A stretch of DNA of 64,000 nt, taken from positions 558,001-622,000 of the forward strand of contig CAWJHE010000017.1 in the NCBI GenBank assembly GCA_963842455.1. Direction: 5' to 3'. The position numbers and the translations under genes were made by a program. Positions 60,287 through 64,000 of the stretch are shown here, in pieces. A model generated the notes under the pieces. It made no database searches. It was given only the letters and a program-made list of their open reading frames with translations, and was not told the DNA's origin. The DNA comes from CAWJHE01 sp963842455. GTDB taxonomy: Bacteria > Chloroflexota > Anaerolineae > Anaerolineales > UBA4823. Within the stretch, counting starts at the first letter, position 1, and every line of letters starts with the position of its first letter.

Positions 60287-60542
60287 TCAAACAAGAGATT
60301 CCATAACAATGACATCCGGGAAAAATTGGTGTATTGTGCCTGCCACCCAGCCCTGTAAAGTGTTGGGCGAAAGAGGACATCCCAGGCAGGCGCCTCCAAG
60401 ACGAACTTTTAAGCACCCTGTTCTCAAAGGAGACAATTTCTACCGAGCCGCCGTGGTATTGCTCAATATAAGCATTCAAACGGTCAACCAAGGCTCGAAT
60501 TTTTTCTTCATCTGTATATTGAATACCATTATTTTCATCCAT
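60287..60542 (-). CDS. NifU C-terminal-domain protein, frameshifted
   Basis: The start MDENNGIQYTDEEKIRALV leads to 'YIEQYHGGSVEIVSFENRVLK'. Then CTTAAAAGT (A-run at 60407-60410) shifts the frame. With one A fewer it continues 'VRLGGACLGCPLSPNTLQ' (the CxxC that binds the Fe-S cluster) and ends 'VIVMESLV' at 60287. The restored protein is about 84 residues, an Nfu-type Fe-S carrier. As written the CxxC is lost. GGAGG precedes the ATG at 60542. Confidence 0.8.
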
Positions 60543-60583
60543 CCAAGTACCCTCCAAATTGATTACGTTATACTTATTGTAAC

Positions 60584-61075
60584 CTATTTGGTCGCATTAG
60601 CCTTATCTTCGTTCAGGCGTAGCCCTTGCTCTAACAAAGTAATGACATGATCATAAGTATTGCGTAAACGTTCAGCAATCACAACCGCCAATCGCTCAAG
60701 AATCAAGGCGCCCGTTTCCGGATAATTCTCACATAAGGCGCGTAAATCTTCTCCCCGCACGCGCAACATCTGGCAATCCGTTGTACAAACCGCAGATGAA
60801 GTATAAGACGGACTGCCTAAAGCAGATGACCAACCTACGATACCTTCTGCTCGGACACGCGAAACAATTATCGCTGGTCCGTCTTCTGGTTTATATCGAA
60901 TAATGACTTCCCCATCCAGTACCAGGTACAAGTAATCAGCCAGGTCGCCCTGGTTAAACAGAATATTACCAGCCGGCTCGTAAACAGACTGAAAGATTGG
61001 CTTCACCAGCAAATTTTGCGAGGCTGAAAGACCTTGAAATAATGAAAGATGGTTATAATCGATGCTGGACAACAT
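60584..61075 (-). CDS. Cyclic-nucleotide-binding-domain protein without DNA-binding domain
   Basis: A 163-residue protein with a CRP/FNR-type sensor domain: 'FQSVYEPAGNILFNQGDLADYLYLVLDGEVII' and 'GIVGWSSALGSPSYTSSAVCTTDCQMLRV'. A dimer helix follows ('LILERLAVVIAERLRNTYDHVITLLEQ'). It stops where CRP would continue into the winged helix, and the sequence after the stop does not encode one. It is likely a stand-alone sensor acting by protein contacts. The phosphate-cassette arginine pattern is atypical, so cAMP binding is uncertain. Confidence 0.8.
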   Translation of the reverse strand: MLSSIDYNHLSLFQGLSASQNLLVKPIFQSVYEPAGNILFNQGDLADYLYLVLDGEVIIRYKPEDGPAIIVSRVRAEGIVGWSSALGSPSYTSSAVCTTDCQMLRVRGEDLRALCENYPETGALILERLAVVIAERLRNTYDHVITLLEQGLRLNEDKANATK

Positions 61076-61130
61076 GCTTTTTACCTTGAACCATGCTTTT
61101 TAATTTACTCCCAAAGAACCACTTCCCTCT

Positions 61131-61146
61131 AGTGGCAAATGTCACA
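61131..61146. promoter_or_regulatory. CRP/FNR-like site upstream of the cNMP-binding gene
   Basis: A-GTGG-CAAATG-TCACA, one mismatch from GTGA-N6-TCAC. It shares CAAAT with the nrfH site at 37639-37654. It lies 57 bp upstream of the cNMP-binding-protein start. The regulator that would bind it is not in the window. Confidence 0.3.
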
Positions 61147-61220
61147 TAAGTGTCGACAAAAATCACCAAACACAGACCTATTTACAAATGAACTTCATAT
61201 TACAAGGCATTTAAAGCATT

Positions 61221-61250
61221 AGCCGTGCTGGAGTGTACTCCAGCACGGCT
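61221..61250. terminator. Strong hairpin after etfA
   Basis: AGCCGTGCTGGAG-TGTA-CTCCAGCACGGCT is a perfect 13-bp stem with a 4-base loop, 22 bp beyond the etfA stop. No T-run follows on either strand, so it may act as an mRNA 3' stabiliser or weak terminator. The rest of 61076-61272 shows only the CRP-like site. Confidence 0.55.
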
Positions 61251-61272
61251 AACCCTATTACGGTATTCGAAT

Positions 61273-62319
61273 TTATTTGCCCAGTTTGCTGCGGAAGACA
61301 TTTATTAATGGCGGCAAAATCGCGTAAAGATCACCCACTACACCAAAGCGCGCCAGCTTAAAAATGGGCGCATCGGCATCCTTGTTGATTGCCACGATAA
61401 CCTTGCTGGTGCGCATACCTGCTAGGTGCTGGATAGCACCGGAAATACCGCAGGCAATATACAGGTCGGGAGAAACCACTTTACCCGTTTGCCCAACCTG
61501 GTGGTTGTAAGGAATATAGCCAGCATCGACTGCAGCACGACTGGCGCCCATTGCCCCACCCAAGACAGACGCCAGCTCGCCAACCAGTTTGAAACCCTGT
61601 TGCGCCTTCCAGATTTCGGTCTGCTTTTCATCTAAGCCAGCAGGAGGCGTCAAAGCAGGATTATTAGATACCCCGCGTCCGCCAGAAACGATCACATTGG
61701 CATCTGACAGGCTTACGCCGCCTTCCACCTGTGCGTAACCGGTGACCTTGGTGGCAATATCGGCTTCAACCACAAGTGGGGAAACTTGTTCTGCAGTACC
61801 AGAACGGGTTGCATCCAACACAGGCTTCTTAAATGCCCGCACTCGTGTGGTTAAAATCTGTGGGCTTGAATCACACACTGCCTTGGCCAGTAATTTCCCG
61901 GCATAAACCGGACGGGTGACCAGGACCTTCCCATCCTGCACTTCCAGATCAATCACATCTGGCATCACACCTGTGTTCAAATCGATCGAGACCATGGCAG
62001 CAATTTCACGGCCACGCGTAGTTGTCGGCAGTATTAAATACCCTGCGTTTTGATCTTTCACAAGCTTGCTGACCAAAGATGCGTATGGTTCTGACCGGTA
62101 ATCGACCAGGCTGGCATCCTGGCTAAAAAACACCCTGGCTGCTCCATACTGGAAAGCTTCAGCAGCAACCTGGTTTGAGCCTTCGCCTAAGACCAGGGCG
62201 AAAACCTGGCCGCCCACCTTTTCCGCAATTAAGTAGGCTGCACCCATCGCTTCCCAGGAAGCCTGTAAAGCAGCGCCTTTGAATTGGTCCACGTAAACCA
62301 GAATATTATTCTCGCTCAT
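61273..62319 (-). CDS. etfA: Electron transfer flavoprotein alpha subunit
   Basis: A 348-residue EtfA. The N-terminal domain is 'ILVYVDQFKGAALQASWEAMGAA'. The C-terminal FAD domain has 'VIVSGGRGV', 'ELASVLGGAMGASRAAVDAGYI', 'VGQTGKVVSPDLYIACGISGAIQHLAGM' and 'VIVAINKDADAPIF'. With EtfB it carries electrons from acyl-CoA dehydrogenases. The ATG at 62319 shares its A with the etfB stop TGA. Confidence 0.95.
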   Translation of the reverse strand: MSENNILVYVDQFKGAALQASWEAMGAAYLIAEKVGGQVFALVLGEGSNQVAAEAFQYGAARVFFSQDASLVDYRSEPYASLVSKLVKDQNAGYLILPTTTRGREIAAMVSIDLNTGVMPDVIDLEVQDGKVLVTRPVYAGKLLAKAVCDSSPQILTTRVRAFKKPVLDATRSGTAEQVSPLVVEADIATKVTGYAQVEGGVSLSDANVIVSGGRGVSNNPALTPPAGLDEKQTEIWKAQQGFKLVGELASVLGGAMGASRAAVDAGYIPYNHQVGQTGKVVSPDLYIACGISGAIQHLAGMRTSKVIVAINKDADAPIFKLARFGVVGDLYAILPPLINVFRSKLGK

Positions 62320-63092
62320 CACAGCACCTTCTCAGCCAGAATTTTGTCAGCCAGTTTCTCTGCAATCTCCTGCGGACTATCGCCGGAGATGATTTCTGTC
62401 GTGACTTCACGCACCGGTGGATTGGCAACTTCAGGCCAACGCACAACCGAAGCAGGCGCGGCAATCCCTAAATCTGCCAGCCCCCAAACCGGAATATTAG
62501 CACGTGAAGCCTTGCGAATGCCCATAAAGGAGGGATAACGTGGTTCACCAATATCCTTGGAGACGCTAAGAACCACCGGCAGTTTGCCTTCTACCATTTG
62601 CCGGCCTTCTTCCATCGATCGTTCCACCTGGATCGTTTGACCGGCAACCGGCTTCATGCTGGATACCAGGCTCAAAACCGGCCAGCCCAACACACGTCCG
62701 GTTTGAGCAGCAGTTACACCCATATCTCCATCGATGGCCTGCTTTCCAAAGAAGGCCAACCCGACATCGCCGATTTTTTGAATGGCCGCCGCCAGCACCC
62801 TGGCAACTGCCTGGCTGTCCGCACCTGCCAAAGCCGGGTCAGAGATTAAGATAGCCTGGTTACAGCCCATAGCCAGGGCGGTTTTCAGAGCCTCCTTGGC
62901 GCTTTCACCACCCACGCTGATGGCAGTAACATCGCCTCCGCTGGCTTCCTGTTGCACCAAACCAGCTTCAACCGCAAATTCATCCCAGGGGTTTAACACC
63001 AGAGGTGCATCGCCCCAGGTCACTTGTCCTGTCTGCACCTCAACTTTTGCGGCGCTATCAGGCACTTGTTTGATACAGACTACGATATTCAA
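62319..63092 (-). CDS. etfB: Electron transfer flavoprotein beta subunit
   Basis: A 257-residue EtfB: N-terminal 'NIVVCIKQVPDSAAKV', 'LNPWDEFAVEAGL', 'DSQAVARVLAAAIQKIG', and the AMP-site 'GKQAIDGDMGVTAAQTG'. The start is taken as TTG at 63092 because AAGGAGG lies 5 bases upstream and it gives the family N terminus MNIVVCIKQVPD; the upstream ATG at 63113 has no ribosome-binding site. Translationally coupled to etfA. Confidence 0.94.
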   Translation of the reverse strand: MNIVVCIKQVPDSAAKVEVQTGQVTWGDAPLVLNPWDEFAVEAGLVQQEASGGDVTAISVGGESAKEALKTALAMGCNQAILISDPALAGADSQAVARVLAAAIQKIGDVGLAFFGKQAIDGDMGVTAAQTGRVLGWPVLSLVSSMKPVAGQTIQVERSMEEGRQMVEGKLPVVLSVSKDIGEPRYPSFMGIRKASRANIPVWGLADLGIAAPASVVRWPEVANPPVREVTTEIISGDSPQEIAEKLADKILAEKVL

Positions 63093-63134
63093 GTTGACCT
63101 CCTTTGTGAACAAAAAAATGGAAAGGGACTTTAG

Positions 63135-64000
63135 TTACTGCCACTCCTCTGCATGATATGCTGGCAGCTCACAACGAAGCGGAGCATCCTGACGGAAATC
63201 GAACGCATAACCCGCCTGAATCAACTGGTGGATTTCGCTGGTTCCTTCATAAATTACAGCGCCTTTGGAATTGCGCAGAAATCGTTCCACGTCATACTCA
63301 TCACTGTAGCCATATGCCCCATGCACCTGGATCGCCTCAGAAGCAGCCTGGAATGAGGCATCCGTTGCATACCACTTCGCTAATGATGTTTCACGGGTGT
63401 TGCGAAGACCCTGGTTCTTCATCCACCCAGCTCGCAAATAGAGAAGACGCGCTGCGTCGTAAAATTGTACCATAGTTGAAATTTTTTGCTGTATAAGCTG
63501 AAACTTAGCGATCTCCCGGCCAAATGCCTGGCGCTCTTTGGCATAACGCACGCTGGCATCCAAACAAGCGCGGATCAACCCGGTTGCCCCCGCCGCAACC
63601 GTGTAACGCCCATTGTCCAGGCAAGACATAGCAATCTTGAAACCTTCGCCCTCCTCGCCAATGCGATTCTCCAGCGGAACACGCACATCCTGGCAAGCGA
63701 TCCAGCCGGTCGAACCTGCACGTACACCTAACTTTCCGTGTATATCGCCGCTGGATACTCCGGGTCGATCCATTTCTATGATGAAGGCTGAAAGTCCATC
63801 ATGGGGATCCCCAGCCTGGGGGTTGGTGCGCGCCACCCACAGGCAGTGGTGCGCTTTCGTAGCCAGCGAGATCCACATTTTTTCACCATTAATGATATAT
63901 TCATCCCCTTCGCGCCGGGCGTTGCTGTGCATCCCAGCTACATCAGAGCCTGCACCAGGCTCAGTCAAACCGAAACAGGCAATCTTCTCGCCCCTGGCTT
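63135..64000 (-). CDS. Acyl-CoA dehydrogenase, partial (N terminus outside window)
   Basis: The C-terminal 288 residues of an acyl-CoA dehydrogenase: 'CFGLTEPGAGSDVAGM' (FAD/substrate loop), 'EKMWISLATKAHHCLW', 'CLDNGRYTVAAGATGLIRACLDASVRYAKERQAFGREI', 'QVHGAYGYSDEYDVERFLRNSKGAVIYEGTSEIHQLIQ'. The catalytic base in this group is the Glu of YEGTSEI. It oxidises an acyl-CoA to the enoyl-CoA and passes electrons to EtfBA encoded 42 bp downstream. Chain-length preference cannot be judged. Confidence 0.95.
   Translation of the reverse strand, partial: ARGEKIACFGLTEPGAGSDVAGMHSNARREGDEYIINGEKMWISLATKAHHCLWVARTNPQAGDPHDGLSAFIIEMDRPGVSSGDIHGKLGVRAGSTGWIACQDVRVPLENRIGEEGEGFKIAMSCLDNGRYTVAAGATGLIRACLDASVRYAKERQAFGREIAKFQLIQQKISTMVQFYDAARLLYLRAGWMKNQGLRNTRETSLAKWYATDASFQAASEAIQVHGAYGYSDEYDVERFLRNSKGAVIYEGTSEIHQLIQAGYAFDFRQDAPLRCELPAYHAEEWQ

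Noticed and set aside
60584..61075. cNMP-binding protein as the regulator of the GTGA-N6-TCAC sites
   Set aside because: It ends before any helix-turn-helix and no missing HTH is encoded in other frames after its stop.

Overview
The window reads as a chromosomal segment of a bacterium of the phylum Chloroflexota, probably class Anaerolineae. This is an inference from gene content and gene order: a T-box in front of trpS, a SAM-I riboswitch in front of metK, a DUF5667-type protein paired with a sigma factor, large anaerobic respiratory and polyphosphate gene sets, and several small Chloroflexota-type membrane proteins. No rRNA gene is present to confirm it. One tRNA gene (tRNA-Lys) is present. 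Genes are dense on both strands and no complete insertion sequence, prophage or CRISPR array is visible.

Layout. 1-3.2 kb is a small defence or stability island: the end of a PIN-toxin/Phd-type antitoxin pair, a DprA-like SLOG protein with a clamp-binding-like tail, and an AbiEi/AbiEii pair behind two inverted-repeat operators. 3.2-4 kb is a repeat-rich scar holding a remnant of a second AbiEii-like gene. 4-9.5 kb carries a membrane hydrolase, tRNA-Lys with a duplicated 3' half, thioredoxin, and a Fur-family regulator followed by an ECF Co/Ni transporter (cbiM-cbiQ-cbiO). 9.5-15.8 kb (minus strand) is metK with its S-box leader and the conserved rpsB-tsf-pyrH-frr-uppS-cdsA cluster. 16-21 kb has birA, gyrA (frameshifted) and a GltD-like oxidoreductase. 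21.5-30 kb has a MacAB-like exporter, a REC-GAF-PAS-GGDEF-EAL protein, an M32 carboxypeptidase and a lipoprotein. 30.4-36 kb has a lysine 2,3-aminomutase and then a sulfur-carrier cysteine operon (cysM-like, JAMM protease, DUF4395, thioredoxin-like, MoaD/ThiS-like, MoeB-rhodanese). 36-39.6 kb has a sigma factor/DUF5667 pair divergent from nrfHA nitrite reductase. 39.8-45.4 kb is a polyphosphate cluster (two PPK2, PPK1, CHAD). 45.4-54.3 kb has a phosphoribosyltransferase, priA, a CNNM transporter, a MEMO protein, T-box-trpS-dtd and a PyrD-like/PyrK-like pair. 54.4-64 kb has a band-7 protein, selD, ggt, a PII-like protein with a CaCA antiporter, a NifU domain, a cNMP-binding protein, etfBA and an acyl-CoA dehydrogenase.

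The most interesting signals are: (1) the cysteine operon has a perfect-consensus promoter followed by an 11-codon leader ORF with two Cys codons and about 150 nt of self-complementary RNA, which suggests cysteine-dependent attenuation; (2) its sulfur carrier ends GG-Arg-Phe, so the adjacent JAMM protease should have to trim it; (3) selD carries an in-frame UGA at the active-site position with a SECIS-like hairpin, so it is probably a selenoprotein; (4) a 44-bp perfect palindrome touches the abiEi start codon.

Five conserved genes (gyrA, DUF4395, trpS, selD, nifU) each carry a single-base frameshift. Sequencing or assembly error is the simplest explanation, but two of them occur at the same heptamer, CTTAAAA. 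All functional statements come from recognising motifs by eye; no database search was run.
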